Below are positions 1 through 7,913 of a stretch of DNA of 23,984 bases, piece after piece (the stretch's first letter is position 1; each line of letters starts with the position of its first letter). Source of the DNA: Pseudomonadota bacterium (GTDB lineage Bacteria > Pseudomonadota > Alphaproteobacteria > Caulobacterales > Caulobacteraceae); assembly GCA_023412655.1 (NCBI GenBank), contig JAEYNH010000107.1:1-23984 (forward strand), written 5' to 3'. The position numbers and the translations under genes were made by a program. Under the pieces are notes generated by a model. That model was not told the DNA's origin and did no database searches. It worked only from the letters and a program-made list of their open reading frames with translations.

Positions 1-1473
1 GGCCAGGGCGCCGGCGTGCCGCCGGACTGGCCGCAGCGACTGCGTGAGCTGGTGTGCGCCGACCTGCCCGACCGCGGCGCCCGGGTGCTGACCGCCCGCG
101 ATCCGGGCTCACCCGCCCTGCGCACGGTGCTCCGAGAGAACAGCATACAGGCCCTCGCCCTGGCCTGGATCGGCACTGTCGAGGGCGAGACCTTGGTGCT
201 CGGGCTCGACGCCGCCGGCCCGCTCACGGTCGAGGCCGAGGAACTCGACGCCCTGCGGTTGGCCCTCGACGCCCTGGGCGGCGCCCTGCGCCGGGCCAGG
301 CTCGAGCGCGAGCGGAGCGACCTGGAACGCAGACTGGACGCTGCCGGCCGAATGGAGGCGATGGGCGCCTTCGCCAGCGGCATCGCACACAACTTCAACA
401 ACATCCTGGCGGCGATCGGCGGCTATGCCGAGATGGCGGGTGACATGGTCGGCGAAGGCTCGGCGGTCTCGAAGCCGCTCGCCGAGATCTACGGCGCCGT
501 ATGCCGCGCCCAGCGCCTGGTGGACCGCATCCTGGCGTTCGGCCGGCGCCGTGCGGTGCCCAACGCCCGGGTGGATCTCTGCGCCCTGACCCTGGAGTCG
601 GCCGGGCTGCTCCGGGCCGCGCACGAAGGGGCCAAGGTCCTCGTCGAGCCGGAGCCGCCGGGTCGGGAGCTCTCCGACCCACTGCTCGTGGTGGGCGACG
701 CCAGCGAACTGCAGCAGGTGCTGCTGAACCTCGGCTCCAACGCCATCCAGGCGTCGTCCGGCAGGGGCCCCGTCCGTATCACCCTCACCGCCGTCCGCCG
801 CCGCATCCGGCGGGCCATCGGCGGGGTGGAACTGCCGGCCGGCTCCTACGTCCTGCTCTCCGTGGCCGATCACGGGGCCGGCATCGAGCCACGGTTCCGA
901 GGCCGCATCTTCGAGCCCTTCTTCACCACTCGCGACGATGGGCACGGCCTGGGGCTGGCCACCGTGGCGCAGATCGTCCGCGAACACGGCGGCGCCATAA
1001 CCGTCATCTCCGCGCCGCGCCGGGGGGCCCTCTTTAACGTGTACCTGCCGCTGGCCGACCGGCCGCAGCGGACCGAGGGCCCGCCGCCGACCGAGCCCCG
1101 CCTGCTGATCCTGGCTTCGGGAGTCGACGACCTTCGGGTGATCGAGGACCTGGCCGCCATGACCGGCTACGCCCCGGCGGGCTTCGCCGACGCAGAGGCG
1201 GCCGTCGCGGCCCTCGTCGCGCCAGCGCCCCGGTTCGACGCCCTTCTCGTCTGTCATCCGGAGCCCTGGGTCGGATTGGCCTGGGCGCGGCGCCTGCGGC
1301 AGGTGGCGTCCGCCACGCCTCTGACCCTGTCCACGGTCCCGGCCGGAGATCTCGAGGCGCAGGCGGCGAGACTGGGCGGCTGCACGCTGGTCAGCTGGCC
1401 GCCGAACCTCACCACGCTCGCCGCCATGACGCCCCGGGGCCGGCGCCGCGCCGCCGATGGGGTCTCCTCCTGA
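1..1473 (+). CDS. VirA-like sensor histidine kinase with degenerate C-terminal receiver (5' partial)
   Basis: Sensor kinase that would autophosphorylate on His and pass the phosphate to a response regulator. The frame is open to base 1; a GTG at 16 is the first possible start inside the window, but the gene probably begins upstream. Numbered from that GTG: a GAF-like input region (about 1-90), a short coiled linker, the H-box IAHNFNNIL with His125, an N-box (ELQQVLLNLGSNA), G1 (DHGAGI), F-box (FEPFFTTR) and G2 (GHGLGLATV). All catalytic boxes are intact, so the kinase should be active. The last ~115 residues look like a receiver, but the acidic pair is gone and the phosphorylated Asp position reads Cys413 (LLVCHPEP). 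The order GAF-kinase-receiver and the wording of the H- and N-boxes match Agrobacterium VirA. The likely partner is the VirG-like regulator encoded convergently at 1853-2572. The signal sensed cannot be told. Confidence 0.85.
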   Translation, partial: GQGAGVPPDWPQRLRELVCADLPDRGARVLTARDPGSPALRTVLRENSIQALALAWIGTVEGETLVLGLDAAGPLTVEAEELDALRLALDALGGALRRARLERERSDLERRLDAAGRMEAMGAFASGIAHNFNNILAAIGGYAEMAGDMVGEGSAVSKPLAEIYGAVCRAQRLVDRILAFGRRRAVPNARVDLCALTLESAGLLRAAHEGAKVLVEPEPPGRELSDPLLVVGDASELQQVLLNLGSNAIQASSGRGPVRITLTAVRRRIRRAIGGVELPAGSYVLLSVADHGAGIEPRFRGRIFEPFFTTRDDGHGLGLATVAQIVREHGGAITVISAPRRGALFNVYLPLADRPQRTEGPPPTEPRLLILASGVDDLRVIEDLAAMTGYAPAGFADAEAAVAALVAPAPRFDALLVCHPEPWVGLAWARRLRQVASATPLTLSTVPAGDLEAQAARLGGCTLVSWPPNLTTLAAMTPRGRRRAADGVSS

Positions 1474-1659
1474 CTAGAGTGCTGACCGGGGCCAGGCCGG
1501 CATCAGCGTCGACGAGACGATCGTCGAAGACGCCGCCGTCGGCGTCCGGCCGGCGGTTCCCTCGGTGGGCTCGGACACGCCGCGGGCGGCCAGGATCAGC
1601 GCCGACGCCGGCAGGGCCGCGAGGAACAGGCTCGCGAGATCGAAAGGACGGAGTTGCAT
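1474..1659 (-). CDS. Small hypothetical protein, 61 aa, one possible membrane segment
   Basis: Unrecognised small protein. The ATG at 1659 is preceded by AGGGA at a good distance (CAGGGAAACAC-ATG), which favours this start over a longer reading from 1794. The product begins MQLRPFDLASLFLAAL, has a hydrophobic stretch at about residues 8-27 that could be a signal anchor or signal peptide, and then a Ser/Thr/Ala-rich tail. Its TAG stop abuts the stop of the convergent histidine kinase gene. It lies downstream of the VirG-like regulator on the same strand, 193 bases after that gene, so it might be co-transcribed. No function is assigned; it could also be a chance ORF in GC-rich DNA. Confidence 0.4.
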   Translation of the reverse strand: MQLRPFDLASLFLAALPASALILAARGVSEPTEGTAGRTPTAASSTIVSSTLMPAWPRSAL

Positions 1660-1852
1660 GGTGTTTCCCTGAGACTGGTGGAGCCCCCGCTCCCCCGGGC
1701 GTTCCGGCCCGACCGCTGAACCCGGCGGCTTCTGCCCTGCGGTTGAATGCGGCGATGGCCATTCTGCTGGCCTCGCCCGCGCCCGACAGCTCAAGCTTGG
1801 CTACGGGCGCAACAGGCGGCGGGTTTCGGGTTTCAGCGGTAGCGAGCGGGGC

Positions 1853-2572
1853 TCAGCACACCTCCACCGGCACATTGAGGCTGTAGCCCACACCCCGTTC
1901 CGTCACGATGATCCGGGGAGCGTGCGGCTCCTGCTCCAGTTTCCGGCGCAGGCGCAGGATCATGACGTCGACGCTGCGATCGTAGATCTCGTCGCGATGC
2001 ACGCGGCTGGCCGCGATCAGCTGCTCGCGGCTCAGGACCTGCTGCGGGGCGTGCAGGAAGGCCGACAGCAGGTTGTATTCGGCCACCGTGAGCCGCACGG
2101 GCTCGCCGGCCGGACTGGTCAGCCGCCTGAGGCGGGTGTCGAGCTCCCAGCCGGCGAAGCGGTAGCGCACGCGCCGCCGGCGGCCGCCGACCGTTTCCGA
2201 TCGGGCCGCCCGGCGCAGCACCGTCCGAATGCGGGCCACCAGCTCGCGCAGGCCCAGGGGCTTGCACATGCAATCGTCGGCGCCGAGCTCCAGCGCCAGC
2301 ACCTTGTCGGGCTCGCCGCTCCATTCGCCTGCGATGCTGATAACCGGGGCGCTCGCCTCGGCCACCAGAGACCGCATCAGGTCGAGGCCGTCTTCACGGC
2401 CCAGCTGCAGGTTCAGGAGGACCAGGTCGACCGGCCTGGCCTTGAGGATGCGGCTCATCCCGTCGCCATCGGCGGCGGTGCTCACATCGAAGGCGTGCTC
2501 GGCCAGGAAGCCGCGGATCTGGTCGCGCATGGCGTGATCGTCTTCCACGAGCAGCACGTGTTTAGGGGTCAT
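1853..2572 (-). CDS. VirG-like (OmpR/PhoB family) response regulator lacking the phosphoacceptor Asp
   Basis: DNA-binding response regulator, 239 aa. The ATG at 2572 is chosen because GGAGAA lies just upstream and the receiver starts at once (MTPKHVLLVEDD); the longer open frame to 2716 overlaps the GMC gene. Receiver about 1-120, winged-helix OmpR-type DNA-binding domain about 140-235 with VLSREQL, YDRSVDVMILRLRRKLE and a GVGY turn. The wording, including LGREDGL and DKVLALELGA, closely follows Agrobacterium VirG. The position of VirG Asp52 is Asn54 here (codon AAC), and the switch Ser/Thr is Ala81, while the acidic pair Asp11/Asp12 and the Lys of CKPLG are kept. It probably works without normal phosphorylation, or is locked in one state. 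It follows the GMC oxidoreductase by 86 bases on the same strand. Confidence 0.9.
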   Translation of the reverse strand: MTPKHVLLVEDDHAMRDQIRGFLAEHAFDVSTAADGDGMSRILKARPVDLVLLNLQLGREDGLDLMRSLVAEASAPVISIAGEWSGEPDKVLALELGADDCMCKPLGLRELVARIRTVLRRAARSETVGGRRRRVRYRFAGWELDTRLRRLTSPAGEPVRLTVAEYNLLSAFLHAPQQVLSREQLIAASRVHRDEIYDRSVDVMILRLRRKLEQEPHAPRIIVTERGVGYSLNVPVEVC

Positions 2573-2658
2573 GGCTTTCTCCGGTAAGCCGGCGGAGGCG
2601 CGCCCGCCGAGGCCGACAGGCCGGCGGGCGCGCGGGTTGTTGAAGGTCGAGGGGGCGG

Positions 2659-4275
2659 TCAGGCGTGGTTCGCGGCCTTGAGCGCTCGGGCGGCCATCTC
2701 GCCGATGATCACGCACGGGGCCATGGTGTTGCCCGTGGTCACTCGCGGCATCACGGACCCGTCGGCGATGCGCAGGCGCTCGACGCCATAGACACGCAGT
2801 TTGGAGTCGACCACGGACAGCTCGTCGACGCCCATCTTCGCCGAGCAGGTCTGATGCCAGTAGGTGACCGCCGCGTCCCGGATCCAGCGGTCCAGGCCGG
2901 CGCGGTCGAGCGGTCCGGGCAGCGCCTCGCCGCTCACCAGGGGCCGGAAGGCCTCGGCGTTTCCAAGATCACGGCAAAGCTCGACGCAGGCGATGGCCGC
3001 GGCCACATCGTCGGGATGCGACAGGGTGTTGAGCTCTATGCGTGGGCCGACGAGAGGCTCCGCGCTGCGCAGCCGCACCCGTCCGCGGCTCTTCGGCTGG
3101 GCCAGGCCCGCGAACATCGTCCAGCCGTCGGCCGGGATGTCGGCCCCCGCTGTATGAGGGCTGGGAGCCGGGAACTCCACCTGGCAGAATAGCAAGTCGG
3201 GGCTCGTCATCGCCGGGTCCGACTTCCAGTAAAGCGTCGCCTCGCTGCCGCTGTTGCGCGGCGCGATCGGCTCCCGGTAGGCCCAGATGCAGCCGAACGA
3301 GACGTGGTCCTGCAGATTCCGTCCGACCCCGGGCAGATGATGCCGAACCTGAACGCCGTGGGCGGCCAGTTCCGCCTCGTCCCCGATCCCTGAGCGCATC
3401 AGCACGGTGGGAGTCTGCAGGGCGCCCAGTGAGAGGATCACCTCGCGCGCCGCATCGAAGCGGGTCAGACGGCCGTCCAGAACGACTTCAACGCCCACCG
3501 CGGCGCCGCCCTCCAGCACCACCCGGTTCACCTGCGTTCCGGTGAGCAGGGTGATGTTCGCCTGGTCGAGCACCGGATAGGCATAGGCGCGGAAGATCGA
3601 GCGCCGGCGGCCATCGCGGATAAGCACGTCGCTGATCGCGCAGCCGCCTTCGCCTTCCATCATCTCGCCGTTGGGGGTGTCGAAGACCGGCACGCCGATC
3701 TCTCCCGCCGCCTCCAGCATGGCCAGGGCGGCCGGACCTGGATCGGGAGCGGGTTGCACGAACACCGGGCCGCCCGAGCCGCGCCGCTGCGGGTCGGGCG
3801 CGCCCTGCCAGTCTTCGATCTGGCGATAAAGCCCGAGCACGGCGTCATAGCCCCATGCAGGATCCCCCGTCTCGGCGGCGAAATGGTCCCAGTCGTTCCG
3901 GTGGCCGCGCGACCAGACCATCACATTGATGCTGGAGCCGCCGCCGACCACCTTGCCCATCGACATGGGCATGGCATGGCCGTTGAGGTGTGGGTTCGGC
4001 TCGGCCGTGAAGCCCCAGTCGTTCGCCCCCCCCAGGTTGGCCGGCCAGGCGGCCGGCTCCATCACGCTGGGAACATCGTCCCAGCCGCCCGCCTCGATGA
4101 GCAAAACCTGGACGGCAGGGTTCTCTGCGAGCCTTCGGGCCACCACCGAACCTGCGCTGCCGGCTCCACAGACGATGAAGTCATAGCTGCGACGCAGGCT
4201 CTCTCGCTGCCGCCCCTGATGAGCGGCGACGCGGGCGGCGAAGTCCGGTCGGTCGGAAGGAAGGATGTCGGTCAT
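2659..4275 (-). CDS. GMC family FAD-dependent oxidoreductase (choline/alcohol dehydrogenase-like)
   Basis: Flavoprotein of the glucose-methanol-choline family, 538 aa, oxidising an alcohol with FAD as cofactor. An N-terminal Rossmann motif (DFIVCGAGSAG, residues ~32-42) ends in the FAD-binding acid (LIEAGG). GMC signature 1 (GKVVGGGSSINVMVWSRG), signature 2 (GALQTPTVLMRSGIG), the catalytic His region (TYWHQTCSAKMG) and the C-terminal TTGNTMAP with the second catalytic position (Asn) are all present. The ATG at 4275 gives a normal N-terminus; its ribosome site is weak, and a start at 4338 is possible but would add an unlikely Cys-rich leader. There is no signal peptide, so it is cytoplasmic. 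The substrate cannot be told (choline, polyethylene glycol or another alcohol). It heads the GMC-VirG-like group and has a plausible promoter at 4327-4354. Confidence 0.92.
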   Translation of the reverse strand: MTDILPSDRPDFAARVAAHQGRQRESLRRSYDFIVCGAGSAGSVVARRLAENPAVQVLLIEAGGWDDVPSVMEPAAWPANLGGANDWGFTAEPNPHLNGHAMPMSMGKVVGGGSSINVMVWSRGHRNDWDHFAAETGDPAWGYDAVLGLYRQIEDWQGAPDPQRRGSGGPVFVQPAPDPGPAALAMLEAAGEIGVPVFDTPNGEMMEGEGGCAISDVLIRDGRRRSIFRAYAYPVLDQANITLLTGTQVNRVVLEGGAAVGVEVVLDGRLTRFDAAREVILSLGALQTPTVLMRSGIGDEAELAAHGVQVRHHLPGVGRNLQDHVSFGCIWAYREPIAPRNSGSEATLYWKSDPAMTSPDLLFCQVEFPAPSPHTAGADIPADGWTMFAGLAQPKSRGRVRLRSAEPLVGPRIELNTLSHPDDVAAAIACVELCRDLGNAEAFRPLVSGEALPGPLDRAGLDRWIRDAAVTYWHQTCSAKMGVDELSVVDSKLRVYGVERLRIADGSVMPRVTTGNTMAPCVIIGEMAARALKAANHA

Positions 4276-4326
4276 GGCGCACACCAGGCCTCTGTCGAAG
4301 CACGCAGGGAGAGCGTGCGAAGCCAC

Positions 4327-4354
4327 GATATAGTGCAACTATCAGTTTTATCAA
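4327..4354 (-). promoter_or_regulatory. Candidate sigma-70 promoter for the GMC gene
   Basis: Reading the minus strand, TTGATA (4354-4349) and TATATC (4332-4327) are separated by 16 bases, close to the sigma-70 consensus. It lies in a notably AT-rich patch in otherwise GC-rich DNA, about 50 bases before the chosen ATG at 4275. This is sequence similarity only. Confidence 0.5.
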
Positions 4355-4386
4355 ATATGCCGTTTTTATTATTTATTCCCCTTGCC

Positions 4387-4408
4387 TGTCGGACGGTTAC
4401 AACCGACA
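4387..4408. promoter_or_regulatory. Nested inverted repeat upstream of the HTH-GAF regulator (candidate operator)
   Basis: TGTCGG (4387-4392) pairs with CCGACA (4403-4408), and inside them CGGTT-AC-AACCG (4394-4405) forms a second perfect inverted repeat. It sits 31 bases before the GTG of the HTH-GAF gene and between divergent genes, a usual place for an autoregulatory binding site. The binding protein is unknown. Confidence 0.4.
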
Positions 4409-4439
4409 TGAAAAACAGGGCGCAGCCCCGGAGAACCGC

Positions 4440-5537
4440 GTGGACGCCGACAAGGAAATCCTGACAACGACAGAGGCCGCCCGTATCCTCGGGGTCTCGG
4501 TGCGCACCGCCCAGCTGCTCATCGAGGGCGGCTCGATCCCCTCGTGGAAGACGCCGGGCGGACACCGCCGGGTCTATCGTCGGGACGTGCTGGCGATGGT
4601 CCCCGACGCCGGCGGACCCCCTGCTCCGCTCTCGGCGCGGGTGGTGCTGCTCGCCGCCCCGGAGCGGCTCGCGGCCTTTGAGGCCGCCCTCTCGGGCGTT
4701 CCGGCCGCGGTTGTTGAGAGCCATGTGGATCCCTACCGGGCGATCCTGGCCATCGGGGCTCGCGCGCCGGCTGCGGTGGTCATCGACGCCGATCCGCCGG
4801 GACCGGCCACATCCGCCCTGATCGAGAGCCTGAGCGCCGACCCGGCGCTGAGGGCCGCCCAGTTGTTCGTCGTAGGCGCCGAGGCGCCTGCCATGGCGGC
4901 GGGCCGGACTCACCTGGTGCCAGGCCTTGCCGCCCTTCCGGCCGCCGTCGAAGCCGCGCTCCGGCAGGACGCCGCGCCCCTGCCAGCGACGGATGAGGCC
5001 AGGTCCTTCCCGATCCCTGCCAACGAGGGCCAGCGGCTGCTGGCGCTGGAACGGCTGGGGATCGTGGACACCCCGCCTGAGGAGCCGTTCGACCGGCTGA
5101 CGTGGTTGGCCTCGCGGGCCCTCGACGCCCCGGTCTCCCTGCTCGGCCTGCTGACCCCCGACCGGCAGGTGTTCAAGTCCCGCCAGGGCCTCGACATGAC
5201 CGAGACGCCGCGCGACTGGGCCTTCTGCAACTACACCATCCTCGGCAAGGGCGTGACGGTGACCGAGGACCTGTCGGCCGATCCGCGCTTTGCGACCAAT
5301 CCGGCGGTGGCGTCCGAGCCGCACTTCCGCTTCTACGCCGGCGCCCCGGTGGTGGATCCGGATGGCTTTCCGGTGGGCACGCTCTGCGTCATCGACACCC
5401 GGACGCGCCGCCTGGACGAGCCGCAGCAGCAGATCCTTGCCAACCTCGCCGCCCTCGCCTCCGACCAGATCCGCCTGCGGGCCAACGACCGGCAGCTGCG
5501 CTGGGCGCTCTCGGCCCTTGAGCGGAAGGCCTCCTGA
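4440..5537 (+). CDS. Regulator: excisionase/MerR-type HTH + receiver-like domain + GAF domain
   Basis: Predicted cytoplasmic transcription regulator, 365 aa. GTG start with GGAG six bases upstream (4430-4433). Residues ~5-55 form an excisionase/MerR-like winged HTH (TTTEAARILGVSVRTAQLLI, then TPGGHRRVYRRDVLAM). Residues ~63-180 have the alternation of a receiver, including AVVIDADPPG, but lack the N-terminal acidic pair and an obvious conserved Lys. Residues ~195-350 are a GAF domain of the common 'LDTPPE..FD / FKSRQGL / ETPR / FCNYTI / RFYAGAPV / GTLCVID' type, which may bind a small molecule or sense a cell state. It is transcribed away from the GMC gene, so it may regulate that gene or itself. 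The ligand is not known. Confidence 0.8.
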   Translation: MDADKEILTTTEAARILGVSVRTAQLLIEGGSIPSWKTPGGHRRVYRRDVLAMVPDAGGPPAPLSARVVLLAAPERLAAFEAALSGVPAAVVESHVDPYRAILAIGARAPAAVVIDADPPGPATSALIESLSADPALRAAQLFVVGAEAPAMAAGRTHLVPGLAALPAAVEAALRQDAAPLPATDEARSFPIPANEGQRLLALERLGIVDTPPEEPFDRLTWLASRALDAPVSLLGLLTPDRQVFKSRQGLDMTETPRDWAFCNYTILGKGVTVTEDLSADPRFATNPAVASEPHFRFYAGAPVVDPDGFPVGTLCVIDTRTRRLDEPQQQILANLAALASDQIRLRANDRQLRWALSALERKAS

Positions 5538-5559
5538 GGCGCCCACCGTCGGCTTCCCG

Positions 5560-6318
5560 CTAGAGACGATAGCCGCCGGAGACCTCGATCTCCTGGCCCG
5601 TGACCCAGCCGAAGGCGTCCGACAGCAGCGCCGCGATCACGGCGCCCACATCCTCCGGCTCTCCGAGACGGCGGAGGACCGTCTGGGCCGCGAAGCCGGC
5701 GGCCAGTTCGGGATGGCGCTCAAAAGCCCCCTCGCCGATCCGCGTCCGCGTCGGCCCTGGCGCGACCGCATTCACCCGAATCCGCCGCGGCCCCAGCTCC
5801 TTGGCCAACGCCCGCGTCAACGTCGACAACCCGCCCTTCATGGCCGCATAGGCGGTGTATCCCGCATCAAGGCCGGAACCCGTGATGTTGCTGGTGACGT
5901 TGACGATCGCCCCGCCGTCGGCCAGCCGCGGCTCCAGAGCCTGAGTCAGTAAAAACGGCCCCTTCAGCAGCGCCGTCATGAAGCGGTCGAACTCGGCCTC
6001 GGTCACCGCTCCGAACGGGATCATGCCGCCGAAGCCTGCGCTGTTCACAAGGTAGTGGAAGCGATCGGTCCGCCATTCCGCCTGCAGCGCCGCCGCGACC
6101 GCCTCGGCGAACTCCGCCACCGCCCCGCTTCGCCCCAGGTCCAGCGGCAGGGCCACGGCCTCTGCGCCCAGGTCGCCGATACGGCGGACGAGCTCACGCG
6201 CCCCCTCTCCGTTACGGTGGTAGGTGACGATGCAGTTTACGCCCTGGGCAGCGAGGATTAGGGCCGCGGCATGGCCTATGCCGGAGCTGGCTCCGGTCAC
6301 GACGGCGATCTTGTTCAT
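5560..6318 (-). CDS. SDR family oxidoreductase (FabG-like)
   Basis: NAD(P)-dependent short-chain dehydrogenase/reductase, 252 aa, the normal length for classical SDRs. It shows the cofactor loop TGASSGIG (8-15), NSAG (92-95), Tyr157-x3-Lys161 (YAAMK) and the downstream VAPGPTRTRIG, and ends EVSGGYRL as FabG-like proteins do. The position 13 residues before the catalytic Tyr, normally Ser, is Asn144, with Ser143 next to it. The ATG at 6318 starts right at the Rossmann strand; the ribosome site is weak. It converges on the HTH-GAF gene with 22 bases between the two stops. The substrate is unknown. Confidence 0.9.
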   Translation of the reverse strand: MNKIAVVTGASSGIGHAAALILAAQGVNCIVTYHRNGEGARELVRRIGDLGAEAVALPLDLGRSGAVAEFAEAVAAALQAEWRTDRFHYLVNSAGFGGMIPFGAVTEAEFDRFMTALLKGPFLLTQALEPRLADGGAIVNVTSNITGSGLDAGYTAYAAMKGGLSTLTRALAKELGPRRIRVNAVAPGPTRTRIGEGAFERHPELAAGFAAQTVLRRLGEPEDVGAVIAALLSDAFGWVTGQEIEVSGGYRL

Positions 6319-6806
6319 GGCGTTATCGCCCGTTGGTGGAGACTCGCGCAGGCCTGGGCAGGCATCACCGCCAGGCCCCTCGGACGCCATCCCTGCAGCC
6401 TCGCGGTTCGACTGAGCCGGCGCGCCACGGAGGACGCCGGGCCGCGAGACCGCCTGCGGCGGGCACCTCGAGCGTCCCGACCGCCAGCCTTCCATCGATC
6501 CTGCAGAGGGCGAGGCCGACCGCTCGCCATTTGCCGGCCTGCATGTCCGCCGACACGCCATGACGGGCGTCCATTCCTCAGCCTTCCCCGCAGGCGTGGC
6601 CCCGCACTGAAGGGCGCAAGACCTGGCTTCGGCGCGGAAGCGGTGGGCGGGACATGAGCCCGCCGGAGCGGCGTGCGGGAGCGGGCATCTGGGCGGGGGA
6701 TCCAACGACTTGCCTGGGCGCGAATTGGCCCCGCCCGTCCCCCGAGCGCCAGTTAAGTGAAGTGACCTTCGGTGACTCGGCGGGAGAATACCGCCCCCGG
6801 GCGGGG
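6319..6806. other. 488-base gap with little coding signal
   Basis: This lies between the SDR start and the stop of the TPR gene, both on the minus strand. It holds only short overlapping ORFs, of which the one at 6365-6574 (minus) is the most credible. At 6755-6776 there is a short repeated TGA-rich element (AAGTGAAGTGACC...GGTGAC). A short GC hairpin (CCGCCC/GGGCGG, 6791-6804) lies just after the TPR stop without a T-run. No clear promoter is seen. Confidence 0.5.
6365..6574 (-). CDS. Possible small hypothetical protein, 69 aa
   Basis: Weakly supported ORF. It starts at an ATG preceded closely by GAAGG and GAGGAA on the minus strand. The first ~45 codons end mostly in G or C, as real genes here do; the bias fades in the last third. 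The product (MDARHGVSADMQAGKW...) is basic in its second half and shows no domain I recognise. It could be a real small gene, a remnant or chance. Confidence 0.25.
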   Translation of the reverse strand: MDARHGVSADMQAGKWRAVGLALCRIDGRLAVGTLEVPAAGGLAARRPPWRAGSVEPRGCRDGVRGAWR

Positions 6807-7913
6807 TCAGCCCAGGCGCCGCCGCACCTCAGCCACAACAGGAGCCCAGTCGCCAGGACGGGCCTGGCGCAGCAGCTCAGCGGTCGGATACCACGGACTA
6901 TCGGTGCGTCCGCGCAGCCACCGCCAGTCGCCGCCATAGGCGGGAATGAGGATCCAGGTCGGCTTTCCCAGGCTCGCCGCCAGGTGCGCCACCGAGGTGT
7001 CCACACTGACCACCAGATCGAGGCCCGCGACAATGTCAGCCGTGTCCTGCATGTCGCCGGCCCCGCTGTCTTCGGGATGCAGGCTTACCGCTCCCGGAAC
7101 GGCCATCAGCTCTCGACCGAGTTCCGGCGGCAGGGACTTGTGCCGCCCGTTCCAGCCGCGCGGCTGGGCCCGCCAGGCCATCCCGATCCGCCCCGCCGCC
7201 GGCCGGGGCGTCGCGGCGAACGGGGCCGGGGGCGGGATGGTCTCCAGGGTGGTGCCGAACAGGCCCGGAAGCGAGAACGGCAGGACCGCTGCGTCGAAGG
7301 TGCTGAGCGGGCTGAACACGCGCAGCCCCTCCAACAGGCGCGCCAGCTCGGCATGAGGCGCGATGGTCAGTTCCGCCCCCCGCTCCCGCAGCAGCGGCAG
7401 GTAGCGGGCGGTCTGGATCATGTCGCCCAGCCCCTGCTCCCGCCACACCAGGATCCGCGCGCCGGCCGGGTCCTCACCCTGCCACTCTGGTCCCGGCAGG
7501 TGCTCCGGCGTGCCCTTTGTTCCCCGGCGCGCCTCGGCCAACGCCCATCCCTCGGCGTAGCGGCCCAGCTGCAGCAGGGTGTAGCCGAGCCCTGCCCTGG
7601 CGTCCCGGTCGTCCGGAGCCCGGGCCAGCGCCTCCCGGTAGCAGGCCTCGGCCTCCTCCAGGCGCGCCTGGTGGCGCAGGTGCGTGGCGAGGGTCGACCA
7701 GCGTCCCGCGGGCCCTGGATCGAGCTCCAACGCTCGTCTCAGTGCGGCCTCGGCTTCGTCGAACCTGTCCAGCCGGCGAAGCGCCGCGCCAAGGTTCTGA
7801 TGCGGCCTCGGGTCATCGGGTGCGAGGCGTACGGCCGCCTCGAAATCAATTGCGGCAGCGGCGAAGTCGCCGGTCTTGTAGGCGGCCGCGCCGCGTCGGA
7901 GAAGCTCAAGCAC
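6807..7913 (-). CDS. TPR protein with glycosyltransferase-9-like C-terminal domain
   Basis: 368 aa. Residues ~1-140 are about four tetratricopeptide repeats (for example NLGAALRRLDRFDEAEAALRRALELDP). Residues ~150-368 have the fold pattern of GT-B/heptosyltransferase-like domains found fused to TPRs in alphaproteobacteria: WREQGLGDMIQ, then LDLVVSVDTSVAHLAASLGKP, then WRWLRGRTDSPWYP. Related proteins are usually longer, with more repeats; this one is at the short end. Start is GTG at 7913 with only a weak ribosome site. The donor and acceptor are unknown; cell-surface glycan or protein glycosylation is a reasonable guess. Its start lies 39 bases after the GntR gene stop on the same strand, so it could be read through from that operon. 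Confidence 0.8.
   Translation of the reverse strand: MLELLRRGAAAYKTGDFAAAAIDFEAAVRLAPDDPRPHQNLGAALRRLDRFDEAEAALRRALELDPGPAGRWSTLATHLRHQARLEEAEACYREALARAPDDRDARAGLGYTLLQLGRYAEGWALAEARRGTKGTPEHLPGPEWQGEDPAGARILVWREQGLGDMIQTARYLPLLRERGAELTIAPHAELARLLEGLRVFSPLSTFDAAVLPFSLPGLFGTTLETIPPPAPFAATPRPAAGRIGMAWRAQPRGWNGRHKSLPPELGRELMAVPGAVSLHPEDSGAGDMQDTADIVAGLDLVVSVDTSVAHLAASLGKPTWILIPAYGGDWRWLRGRTDSPWYPTAELLRQARPGDWAPVVAEVRRRLG

Noticed and set aside
4327..4354. A vir box for the VirG-like regulator before the GMC gene
   Set aside because: TGCAACTATC matches only the first five bases of the vir box TNCAATTGAAAY.
4272..5546. Minus-strand ORF of 424 codons
   Set aside because: Antisense to the HTH-GAF regulator; no recognisable domain.
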